This document shows positions 1 through 7,450 of a DNA stretch of 64,000 bases, piece after piece. A program made the position numbers and the translations under genes. Every line of letters starts with the position of its first letter. Positions within the stretch are counted from its first letter, which is position 1. Under the pieces are notes generated by a model, which worked only from the letters and a program-made list of their open reading frames with translations, made no database searches and was not told the origin of the DNA. The DNA is from an uncultured Acholeplasmatales bacterium. GTDB lineage: Bacteria > Bacillota_I > Bacilli_A > Acholeplasmatales > Anaeroplasmataceae. Location of the stretch: contig CALUXS010000009.1 of the NCBI GenBank assembly GCA_944324805.1, forward strand, positions 1 to 64,000, written 5' to 3'.

Positions 1-198
1 CAATTCAAATTTACTACCTTTAGTTATTTAATTATTTTTAAACTTTAGACTGTCTACTTGACAGAACTCAGTTCATTTATCACTCTTTTTTATAACTATT
101 TTAATAATTTTAGTTTTATTATTTTATACTAGAATAAGTATAGTTAATAATGTCATTTAACAGTATAGATGGTACGAATGAGAAAAGAGATTTAAATT
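1..198. other. AT-rich intergenic sequence with small dyads
   Basis: No gene is visible. Two small perfect dyads lie side by side: CTGTC-TACTT-GACAG at 50-64 and GAACTCAGTTC at 64-74. They could be the end of a terminator, an insertion-sequence end or an RNA hairpin from a gene left of the window. Nothing decides between these. Confidence 0.4.
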
Positions 199-248
199 TA
201 TAGTTTATACAATAAACTATATTAAATAGTTTTCTTTTATGATATAAT
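199..248 (+). promoter_or_regulatory. Dyad and -10 element upstream of small membrane protein gene
   Basis: A 10-bp inverted repeat with a 3-base centre (199-208 and 212-221; core TAGTTTAT/ATAAACTA) lies just before a TATAAT at 243-248. The -35 region is weak. The dyad sits where an operator would overlap the promoter, but it could also be a hairpin ending upstream transcription. Confidence 0.4.
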
Positions 249-284
249 AAAAAAGATGAGATTTAATCAATGGTGGTGTAATTG

Positions 285-530
285 ATGTTATTTTATGTAA
301 TTATTTCTATTGTGATTGGAATTATTCTTTTATTAAATACCATATTTAATGTTAAGAGATATTCTATGAAAGAAAAGATAGTAGGACTAGTCATTGCATT
401 TTTATATTTGATATTTGGTGTAATTGGTTTTTTTGCTACTAATGAAATAATTTATATTTTAATTTTACTAGGCATTGTAATTGCATCATTTATTGTTTTA
501 ATCTTAATAAATAAAAAAAAGAGGAGTTAA
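285..530 (+). CDS. Small membrane protein, unknown function
   Basis: An 81-residue, strongly hydrophobic protein with about three predicted membrane helices (roughly residues 1-19, 30-51 and 56-76) and a short basic tail (NKKKRS). No known family is recognised. ATG 285 is preferred because GGTGGTG at 273-279 is a suitably spaced ribosome site; a TTG directly before it (282) is the alternative. The gene stands alone, and its stop codon lies inside the palindrome that also ends the convergent tRNA gene. Its hydrophobic make-up and ribosome site support a real gene, but its function cannot be inferred. Confidence 0.6.
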   Translation: MLFYVIISIVIGIILLLNTIFNVKRYSMKEKIVGLVIAFLYLIFGVIGFFATNEIIYILILLGIVIASFIVLILINKKKRS

Positions 531-536
531 CTCCTC
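511..536 (-). terminator. Terminator of tRNA-Arg
   Basis: The perfect palindrome GAGGAGTTAACTCCTC (521-536) is followed on the minus strand by eight T residues (513-520), giving a factor-independent terminator for the tRNA. It overlaps the stop codon of the convergent small membrane protein gene. Confidence 0.8.
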
Positions 537-551
537 TAATATTTAATAAGA

Positions 552-628
<77 letters not shown>

Positions 629-682
629 ACGCTTAGTTATTATAACTTATTTTTTTTTATTTGTAAAGGGGAAAATTAAAAA

Positions 683-1435
683 ATGAACAAGATCTTAGAA
701 TTACAAGAAGAATTAGCTAATATTATCATTGAGTATGATAAAAAAATTAAGAGAAACCTAGCGTTAGAGGCTAAATATAACTTAGAAATACCAAATGAAA
801 TTTCTGAAGTAACATTTTTAGACAATCAAATAGCAATTTGTTCTATTGCCTTAAAACTTGCTAGTGAAGGAAAAACACTTGAAGAAACTCAAAAAGTAGT
901 TTCTGATCTTAAATTGAAGGCAACAAACTTCATTATAACTCATAATAGAAAAATGAATGACTTTAAAATTCTTAAAGATTCAAATGAAAAATTTACGTTT
1001 GAGGAGATTGAAGATTTAAATAAAAAATATGAATCTTTAGTTAGAAAACATCATCCTGCGATTGCTATTAAAATACCTCAAACATATGATATGCAATTTA
1101 AGATGCTACGTAATTTCTATTTATTAGACAATGTTTCAGGTTTTGATGGTTTATTAAAAGAAAATCCTACTGATAGTATAGTTTTACCAACTGAAGAAGA
1201 ATATATTCCTAGATACGAGGAATATATCGCTGCATATAAAAAGGAAATGGAAAGAGTATCAAAATTTGATGAAAAATTTGCAAAACTTGAAGAAATGCTA
1301 GCCGATGATATTTTATTAGGTAGAAACCAAATGGTATTAAGGGAGCGTGCTTATAAAGCAAAAAAATCTTTAGGTGAGTTATTTGCTAAATGTGATGGAT
1401 TATATGAAGGAAAGCTTTCTTACAAAATAAAATGA
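683..1435 (+). CDS. Hypothetical protein, helical, first of a two-gene unit
   Basis: A 250-residue soluble, charged protein with no signal peptide or membrane helix. Residues 1-40 and about 180-240 look like amphipathic or coiled-coil helices rich in Glu and Lys. I do not recognise a family. The ribosome site AAGGGG at 665-670 supports ATG 683. The stop overlaps the start of the next gene as ATGA, so the two proteins are probably translationally coupled and may act together: a soluble partner followed by a membrane protein. Confidence 0.6.
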   Translation: MNKILELQEELANIIIEYDKKIKRNLALEAKYNLEIPNEISEVTFLDNQIAICSIALKLASEGKTLEETQKVVSDLKLKATNFIITHNRKMNDFKILKDSNEKFTFEEIEDLNKKYESLVRKHHPAIAIKIPQTYDMQFKMLRNFYLLDNVSGFDGLLKENPTDSIVLPTEEEYIPRYEEYIAAYKKEMERVSKFDEKFAKLEEMLADDILLGRNQMVLRERAYKAKKSLGELFAKCDGLYEGKLSYKIK

Positions 1436-2466
1436 TTTTGAAAAATAGACTATTATATATAATAACCGCTATAATTGATATACTTGTATTAATTATTTCA
1501 TTTTCAGGAATTATAATTGATGATAAAACTATTATATTTTCTAATTATATAAACATTATTTTTTTGGTAGCAATATTACTTAATATTTGTTTTGGTATAG
1601 CTAATGGAATATTTTTTAAAAAGTATCATGTAGGCTTCGGATTTGGTTTGATTGTTTTATTTTTTATAAATACTGATATATCCTTGGTATTAATATGGCT
1701 TTGTTTTATTTTCTATTCTATATATATGATCATTAATGCTTTTTGGAATAGAAAAAACAAATTAACATATGGACTATATGATTGGTATACTTATCAAATA
1801 TATATCAACGCTTTAAGCTTTTTATCTATCTTTTTTGCTTTTTTAGTATTTTCTTCTGGGAAATATTTATACCTATTCATTTATATTTTTATAATATTAT
1901 TAATAGTACTTTTATATAATCTATTTTATTATAAAAAGCTTGAGTTTTATAAGAAAAAATTGTTTAAAAATAGAACAATAAGTAATAATTTGTATAAATT
2001 ATATTATAAGAACGAGATTTACTTGTCGAATGAAACTAAAGGTTATTTTTTATTGCTTTTTTCATATGAAAAGATTTTTAATGGTAATTATAAAGAAGCA
2101 ATGTCATTATTTGATAAGATAGAAGAAGTAAAATATGTTGACCTCTATTTAAAATATGAAATAAAAGTATTACTTTTGTTGCTACTAAATAACAGAACAA
2201 AAGAATCTATTGAGGAATTAAAAAGATTCAGTGATATTATAAAAAAATCTAAGAAAGCGTCGATACGAAAAAAATACGAGTATTTTTGTGATTATTTATT
2301 AAAATTTTATAAAAATTTGGCAAATAAAAAAAGCTTACCTCCATTATCTTCAAAGTACGATTTTATAGAATTAGAATACTATGATGATTATCTACGTGAA
2401 GATAAAAGTGCAAGCTACGGCAATGGCTTATATTTGATTTTTGATAAGTATGTCAACAGCCTTTAA
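1432..2466 (+). CDS. Hypothetical polytopic membrane protein with cytosolic C-terminal domain
   Basis: A 344-residue protein. The first 170 residues or so hold about six membrane helices rich in Ile, Phe and Leu; the rest is a soluble, Lys/Glu-rich helical domain. No family is recognised. It starts inside the previous gene (ATGA overlap), and its last 39 bases overlap the convergent 3' end of recU on the other strand. That overlap could let each transcript act antisense on the other. The C-terminal helices around 'EAMSLFDKIEE' resemble tetratricopeptide-type repeats, but weakly. Confidence 0.6.
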   Translation: MILKNRLLYIITAIIDILVLIISFSGIIIDDKTIIFSNYINIIFLVAILLNICFGIANGIFFKKYHVGFGFGLIVLFFINTDISLVLIWLCFIFYSIYMIINAFWNRKNKLTYGLYDWYTYQIYINALSFLSIFFAFLVFSSGKYLYLFIYIFIILLIVLLYNLFYYKKLEFYKKKLFKNRTISNNLYKLYYKNEIYLSNETKGYFLLLFSYEKIFNGNYKEAMSLFDKIEEVKYVDLYLKYEIKVLLLLLLNNRTKESIEELKRFSDIIKKSKKASIRKKYEYFCDYLLKFYKNLANKKSLPPLSSKYDFIELEYYDDYLREDKSASYGNGLYLIFDKYVNSL

Positions 2467-3003
2467 ATAATCTAGCCTTGGGGCATAGCCTTCCTTTATT
2501 GGAATGCATTTTTCTTTAAATATAGAGTATGGTATTGATTTTCTTCCATCATCTTGAGCCTGATTCCAGAACTCATTTAATATATCTAAAGGAAGCAAAT
2601 AAAATTCATTGTAATGATTCCAAGCAACAATTAAAAAGCCTATGCCACCATGAGCAACTATTTGGTTTAAATGTTTTACTTGATGTGGGTGAATATTTCT
2701 TAATGGAAATAAAGTTTTATTGTGGTTTTCTTTAGCTTCAAAATCAATGTAGTATCCTTTATAAACACCATTATAATCTGTCGTTGAAGGTGTTTTATAA
2801 TAAGCTTCTGTTATAACAGCTTTACTTCTCATTGGATAATCAACTTTAACAATTTGAATCGGAGTTGGTTTTTTATGGATTATTGCTAAGTTAGCATTTA
2901 TATAAAATTCATTTGTTTGATTAATCATATCTTCAAGAACCATTCCTAAATTAGCTTTATTATTTATTTTGTTAGTTGTTTTCTTTTTAGTTGGGAAATT
3001 CAT
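2428..3003 (-). CDS. recU: Holliday junction resolvase RecU
   Basis: RecU cuts four-way DNA junctions during recombinational repair and chromosome segregation in Bacillota. This 191-residue protein has the family's N-terminal 'GMVLEDMINQTN' helix and the nuclease core 'TDYNGVYKGYYIDFEAKE', with the Asp and E-x-K metal and catalytic residues of the PD-(D/E)xK fold. The start is fixed by an in-frame stop two codons upstream. No good ribosome site sits next to ATG 3003; an AAAGGAG (3051-3057 reverse) lies farther upstream, separated from the ATG by a hairpin (3017-3046). The usual neighbour ponA (pbp1) is not present. The 3' end overlaps the convergent membrane protein gene by 39 bases. Confidence 0.92.
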   Translation of the reverse strand: MNFPTKKKTTNKINNKANLGMVLEDMINQTNEFYINANLAIIHKKPTPIQIVKVDYPMRSKAVITEAYYKTPSTTDYNGVYKGYYIDFEAKENHNKTLFPLRNIHPHQVKHLNQIVAHGGIGFLIVAWNHYNEFYLLPLDILNEFWNQAQDDGRKSIPYSIFKEKCIPIKEGYAPRLDYLKAVDILIKNQI

Positions 3004-3234
3004 TTTTTAAACATTAACTATCTTAGTCTAGTTCATACTAAGTAGTTTTACTCCTTTCTTTTATATAGATAAATTTATTTATATAAAAAATATAACAATA
3101 ATAATTAAAAAACTTTTTCACACTTATATTACAATAAATATCAATTTTTGTGAATATTTTTATAATAAAAGCGTGTTCATATTTAAATTTATCGTAAATA
3201 TTAGTATAATATAAAAGAAAGGATGGTTATAAGT

Positions 3235-3558
3235 ATGCAAGCAAAAAAATGTAAAGTTGAATTTAGAGTTACAACAAACAAAGAATTCGAGTCAGTTTTT
3301 GTATTAGGAAATACAAAAGAATTAGGAGAATGGGATCCTGATAAAGCGGTTGAATTAAAATATGATTCTGAAACTGGTGCATATGTAGCTAGCAAAATGT
3401 TAGTTTTAGGAAGTGCAGTTGCTTACAAAGTATGTGCTAAGGCTGATTGGGAAACTGTTGAAGTTGGTTATTATGGTGAAGATTTACCTAATCATGAGTT
3501 TGTTGTAGAAAAAGGACATAAAGAAAATATTCATGTAAGTAATTTTATGAACATGTAA
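3235..3558 (+). CDS. Free-standing CBM20-like carbohydrate-binding protein
   Basis: A 107-residue protein that is almost only one domain. 'FRVTTNKEFESVFVLGNTKELGEWDPDKAVEL' runs like the start of a CBM20 starch-binding domain: the first strand, then V-x-G-N-x-x-x-L-G-x-W, one of the glucan-binding tryptophans. 'YKVCAKADWETVEVGYYGEDLPNHEF' follows as the second half. CBM20 normally sits on amylases or glucanotransferases; here there is no catalytic domain, signal peptide or neighbour of sugar metabolism. A cytosolic glycogen-binding or regulatory role is a guess. ATG 3235 is preferred over ATG 3223 because the site GAAAGGA (3217-3223) abuts the upstream ATG. TATAAT at 3205-3210 may be its -10 box. 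It is monocistronic and followed by a terminator. Confidence 0.75.
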   Translation: MQAKKCKVEFRVTTNKEFESVFVLGNTKELGEWDPDKAVELKYDSETGAYVASKMLVLGSAVAYKVCAKADWETVEVGYYGEDLPNHEFVVEKGHKENIHVSNFMNM

Positions 3559-3560
3559 GG

Positions 3561-3584
3561 AAAAGCTCGCAAGAGCTTTTTTCT
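3561..3584 (+). terminator. Terminator after CBM20-like gene
   Basis: Hairpin AAAAGCTC-GCAA-GAGCTTTT followed by TTCTTTT. Confidence 0.85.
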
Positions 3585-3609
3585 TTTACAAAATGTTTAT
3601 ATATTATTA

Positions 3610-3797
3610 TTGTAGTTGTTTTTAAATCATGTTATAATAACAAGGGTGTAAAGGGTTTGTATGCAAATTGAAAATCAATTTACTCACATATTTTTTTGAC
3701 CTTAATTTTGTCAAATAAATAATAACTTAGTAAATTAACTTTAAAATATAATTCTAGTGATTATTTTTTTTACGTTGTAAGAAGAAAGGGGTAAAAT
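3610..3797 (+). promoter_or_regulatory. Promoter and long leader of the RNase J-like gene
   Basis: TTGTAG (3610-3615), a 17-base spacer and TATAAT (3633-3638) form a good sigma-A promoter. It leaves an untranslated leader of about 150 bases. In the leader, AAATTG and CAATTT can pair and are followed by a run of seven T residues. No known riboswitch is recognised. Confidence 0.6.
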
Positions 3798-5540
3798 ATG
3801 AGTCAAATATTATTTTATGCATTAGGTGGTTTACAAGAAGATGGAAAAAATCTTTATGTAATAGAAGTTGATAAGAAAATTTTCATTTTAGATGCAGGTT
3901 CAAAAATTCCTTCAAATGAAATGCATGGTGTTGATTTGATTGTTCCAGATATTTCATATTTAGAAGAAAATAAGGATAGAATTGTTGGTGTATTTTTAAC
4001 ACATGCTCATGATGAGCATATAGGATCTGTTTATCAAATATTAAGTAAAATCGATACAAAGGTATATGGCTCGCATTTTACTATTGCAGTACTAAAAGAT
4101 AAATTCAAACATGATGGTTTTAATTATAATCCTGATTCTCTATTAGAAGTTAAATCACGTTCATCAATAAGTTTTGACGATATTAAAGTTAGATTTTTTG
4201 AGCTAGCGCATAACATTCCTGATTGTTGTGGCATTGATATACAAACTGCGGATGGTAATATTGTATATACTGGTAACTATAATTTTGATCAAAATGCAAA
4301 CGTTGATTATGCGGCAATGTTTAGAAATTTAGCTGTTTTTTCTAAGGAAAAGGTTTTAGCTTTACTTACAGAATCACTAGGCGCAACCAATTCACAAAGT
4401 CGAGGAACTATCTTAGAGTTTAAAACAAGAATGAATTCTATATTAACTGAATCAGACGGAAGAGTAATATTTAGTTTATATTCTAATGATATTCTTCGTA
4501 TTCAGCAAATTATAAATATAGCGATTGATAATAATAAAAAGGTTGCTGTAATTGGTAAAAAAACCCAAAGACTTTTAAATCAAGCTATTGAGTTAGGATA
4601 TTTGAGTATACCTGAGAAATATAATGTGAATTTGAAGTATATTGACGAAAATAATAAGAATGATGATAAAAATATGGTGGTTTTAGTTACTGGTGAACGC
4701 CATGAACCATTCTTTATGCTACAAAGAATGAGTAAAAAAATTGATCGATTGATTCATTTGAATGAGACTGATACAATTGTTGTTCTTACTAATCCATTAG
4801 TTGGTACTGAAAAAATGTCTGCAAGAACTTTAGATATCATATATCGTGTGACTAGTAAGGTTTATACATTTAAATCAGAATTATTACCTCCTGCTAATGC
4901 TTCACGTGAAGAAATAAAGCAAATGATAAATATTTTAAAACCACGATATGTAATTCCTGTTATTGGTGAGTATCGTCATCAATACGCTTGTAGTGTTGTT
5001 GCAGATTGTGTGGGATATGATGAGAAACATATCTTACTTATGGATTGTGGCGATGTTGCAGAATTTGTTGATGGTAAATATATTGGTATTACAGCAACTG
5101 TAAAAGTTGGTGAATTAATGCTTGACGGCAAGGCCTTTGGTAATGTTGGTGATGTCGTAATGAAGGATAGAGAGTTATTAGCTGAAGATGGAGTAATCAT
5201 AATAGCTGCTAATATTAATCCTAGAACAAAACGTATTATTGTTGGACCCGAGGTAGTGACAAAAGGATTTATTTACGATAATGATCCATTCAAAATTATG
5301 GAGAAGATAAAACAAAGCTTTTATATTATTTCTGAAAGATTTTTGACACAAAAATTTATAAATTGGAGTGAATACAAAGCAGCAATAAAAGGAGATATTT
5401 CGACTCTTATTTATAAGACTATCAAAAGAAATCCAATTATAATTCCTGTTTTAATTTCAACTGATTTAGAGAATGTAAAAAAAGAAGAAGTAAAGTCAAA
5501 TGAGTTAGTAGGTAATACTGATTCAGTAGTTAATGAATAA
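3798..5540 (+). CDS. RNase J family protein with degraded active site (J2-like)
   Basis: RNase J proteins are MBL/beta-CASP nucleases of the RNA degradosome. This 580-residue protein has the whole architecture: MBL start 'ALGGLQEDGKNLYVIEVD', 'LIVPDISYL', the beta-CASP core with 'NDILRIQQIIN', and the C-terminal region. Metal sites are eroded. The HxHxDH motif reads H69-A-H71-D-E73-H74 (Asp to Glu). The motif usually TGDF is TGNY (N160). The usual VSGH motif is replaced around 361-369. The usual PVHGEYRH is PVIGEYRH (I389). This fits an RnjB/J2-type subunit that partners an active RnjA elsewhere, not an active exonuclease. ATG 3798 has ribosome site AAAGGGG. It is monocistronic. Confidence 0.85.
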   Translation: MSQILFYALGGLQEDGKNLYVIEVDKKIFILDAGSKIPSNEMHGVDLIVPDISYLEENKDRIVGVFLTHAHDEHIGSVYQILSKIDTKVYGSHFTIAVLKDKFKHDGFNYNPDSLLEVKSRSSISFDDIKVRFFELAHNIPDCCGIDIQTADGNIVYTGNYNFDQNANVDYAAMFRNLAVFSKEKVLALLTESLGATNSQSRGTILEFKTRMNSILTESDGRVIFSLYSNDILRIQQIINIAIDNNKKVAVIGKKTQRLLNQAIELGYLSIPEKYNVNLKYIDENNKNDDKNMVVLVTGERHEPFFMLQRMSKKIDRLIHLNETDTIVVLTNPLVGTEKMSARTLDIIYRVTSKVYTFKSELLPPANASREEIKQMINILKPRYVIPVIGEYRHQYACSVVADCVGYDEKHILLMDCGDVAEFVDGKYIGITATVKVGELMLDGKAFGNVGDVVMKDRELLAEDGVIIIAANINPRTKRIIVGPEVVTKGFIYDNDPFKIMEKIKQSFYIISERFLTQKFINWSEYKAAIKGDISTLIYKTIKRNPIIIPVLISTDLENVKKEEVKSNELVGNTDSVVNE

Positions 5541-5548
5541 CTGAAATA

Positions 5549-5587
5549 AAAAAAGCACATCGAATAAAAAACGATGCGCTTTTTCTA
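5549..5587. terminator. Bidirectional terminator between RNase J-like gene and rarA
   Basis: AAAAGCACATCG pairs with CGATGCGCTTTT across a 9-base loop. A and T runs on both sides let it stop transcription from both convergent genes. Confidence 0.85.
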
Positions 5588-6805
5588 TTTTTTCTTTAGA
5601 ATGTTATTAATTGGTTCAATAAATTCTTTTAGAGCTTTTTCATATTTACTATTTGTTTTTGGAACGAAATAAACATGACTGAAAATTTCATCAGGAAGAT
5701 ATTGTTGTTTCACAAAATCATTAGGAAAGTCGTGTGGATAGAGATATTTAGCTCCGCCTTTAATTTCTTTATTCAATATATGACGTGGTATAGACATTGA
5801 TTTCATGTTTTCTAAATCAGAAATGGCTGAATTTATACCTAGATAAGCGGAATTGCTTTTTGGACTAGATGCCAACAATATTACTGCAAAACCAAGTGGT
5901 ATTCTAGCTTCTGGGAGTCCGACATTTAAAGCAGCTTCACAGGCAGCATAAACTTGAGGACCAACTTGAGGGTTACCAAAACCAATATCCTCATAAGCAG
6001 AAATCATTAATCTTCTAGTTAACATAATTAAATCTTCACAATTTAAGAAGCGAGCTAGATAATGCAAAGCGGCATCAACATCACTCCCTCTAATTGATTT
6101 TATAAGTGCTGATAAAACATCATAATAATTTTCACCATTTTGATCAATACTTATAGTTTTAACGCCAATTATTTTTTTTACGTGTTCTAAATCTCTGTTT
6201 TCCTTTGGAAGAAGTGATACCATTTCTAGCATATTTAAGGCTGTTCTAACTTCTAAAGAGGAGGCTGTTGTAATATAATCAATAACATTTTCATCTAGTG
6301 ATTCAATACCAATCTTTTTACTAGCATTGTTCAATAACTGCTTTATATCATTTTCAGTTATGTCATTCATTTTATAAATATGAGTCCTACTTCTTATAGC
6401 AGGATTTATAGAACGATATGGATTTTCTGTTGTTAGACCAATCATAATAATGCTACCATTTTCTAGATATGGTAATAAAAAATCTTGTGTATCCTTTTTC
6501 ATTCTATGAATTTCATCGATTATTACAATGACATTTTCATAATATCTAGTTGCTTCAATTATATCTTTTAGTGCATTTTTATTATCAGTTGAAGCATTAA
6601 ACAAAAAAGATCTCCCAGGAAACATATTATAGATAATATTTGCAATTGTCGTTTTTCCACAGCCAGCTTTTCCATATAATATAAAAGAAAAAAGATTACC
6701 AGATTCAATCATTATATTTATTGGACCTTTAGGACCAATTAAATGATCTTGTCCAATTACTTCACTAAAACTCTGAGGACGTAATCTATATGCTAATGGT
6801 TTCAC
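5585..6805 (-). CDS. rarA: Replication-associated AAA+ ATPase RarA/MgsA
   Basis: RarA (MgsA) is a clamp-loader-like AAA+ protein that acts at stalled replication forks with SSB and recombination proteins. The 406-residue protein starts 'PLAYRLRPQSFSEVIGQDHL', the family hallmark. It has Walker A 'GKAGCGKTT' (about 44-52), Walker B 'VIIDEIHR', a sensor-1 'GLTTENP', and the C-terminal tetramerisation region with 'RRLMISAYEDIGFGNP' and 'YLYPHDFPNDFVKQQYLP'. The start is GTG at 6805 behind the perfect site AAGGAGGTG. Length is normal. It is a single gene, convergent with the RNase J-like gene. Confidence 0.95.
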   Translation of the reverse strand: MKPLAYRLRPQSFSEVIGQDHLIGPKGPINIMIESGNLFSFILYGKAGCGKTTIANIIYNMFPGRSFLFNASTDNKNALKDIIEATRYYENVIVIIDEIHRMKKDTQDFLLPYLENGSIIMIGLTTENPYRSINPAIRSRTHIYKMNDITENDIKQLLNNASKKIGIESLDENVIDYITTASSLEVRTALNMLEMVSLLPKENRDLEHVKKIIGVKTISIDQNGENYYDVLSALIKSIRGSDVDAALHYLARFLNCEDLIMLTRRLMISAYEDIGFGNPQVGPQVYAACEAALNVGLPEARIPLGFAVILLASSPKSNSAYLGINSAISDLENMKSMSIPRHILNKEIKGGAKYLYPHDFPNDFVKQQYLPDEIFSHVYFVPKTNSKYEKALKEFIEPINNILKKK

Positions 6806-6875
6806 ATTTGCACCTCCTTATTATAAACTCATCATGAAAATTATAGCATATAATGTTTAATATTTGAATGAAATA

Positions 6876-6884
6876 TGATATAAT
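6876..6884 (+). promoter_or_regulatory. Extended -10 promoter of apt operon
   Basis: TGaTATAAT (6876-6884) is a perfect extended -10 element 30 bases before the apt start; the -35 region is weak, as is common with extended -10 promoters. Confidence 0.65.
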
Positions 6885-6913
6885 TATTTAGTAATATTTG
6901 ATGGAGGGAAACT

Positions 6914-7438
6914 ATGGATTTAAAAAAATATGTTGCAAAAGTACCAAATTTTCCGAAAGATGGAATTGTTTTTTTAGATGTTACTCCAATTTTTTTAGAT
7001 GGAGAAGCATATAATTATGCTATAGAAAAAATATCAGACTATGCAAAAAGTAAGGGGGCTAATTTGATTGTTGGGCCTGAAGCACGAGGTTTTTTAGTTG
7101 GTGCTCCTGTCGCAACAAGATTAAAAATTGGTTTTGCTCCTGTACGTAAACCAGGAAAATTACCACGTGATGTAATTGAAGAAGATTATGAATTAGAATA
7201 CGGAACAAATAGATTATGTATTCATAGTGATGCAGTAAAAAAAGGTGACAAAGTTGTTATTGTTGATGATTTACTTGCAACAGGTGGTACTGTTAATGCT
7301 GCATGCAAACTAGTTGAAAAATTAGGTGGGGAAGTTGTAGGAATTGCATTTTTAATTTGCTTAACAGACTTGCCAGGTAGAGACTTATTGAAAAACTACA
7401 ATATATATTCATTAATGGATTTTACAGAAGAAATTTAA
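6914..7438 (+). CDS. apt: Adenine phosphoribosyltransferase
   Basis: Apt converts adenine and PRPP to AMP in purine salvage. The 174-residue protein begins '[20 protein letters not shown]', typical of Apt, and has the PRPP-binding loop '[13 protein letters not shown]' (about 109-121) and the 'GPEARGF' and 'RKPGKLP' substrate loops. Length is normal. Ribosome site GGAGGG precedes ATG 6914. It is followed after 12 bases by rel and then dtd, the common Bacillota order apt-rel-dtd, so purine salvage and (p)ppGpp metabolism are co-transcribed. recJ, often upstream, is absent here. Confidence 0.96.
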   Translation: MDLKKYVAKVPNFPKDGIVFLDVTPIFLDGEAYNYAIEKISDYAKSKGANLIVGPEARGFLVGAPVATRLKIGFAPVRKPGKLPRDVIEEDYELEYGTNRLCIHSDAVKKGDKVVIVDDLLATGGTVNAACKLVEKLGGEVVGIAFLICLTDLPGRDLLKNYNIYSLMDFTEEI

Positions 7439-7450
7439 GGAGGTCATATT

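Noticed and set aside
2529-2735. Plus-strand reading frame of 68 codons inside recU
   Set aside because: Lies antisense within a clear recU gene, with no ribosome site or recognisable protein.
3798-5540. Calling this gene the active RNase J1 (rnjA)
   Set aside because: Several metal-binding residues are replaced; a J2-like role fits better.
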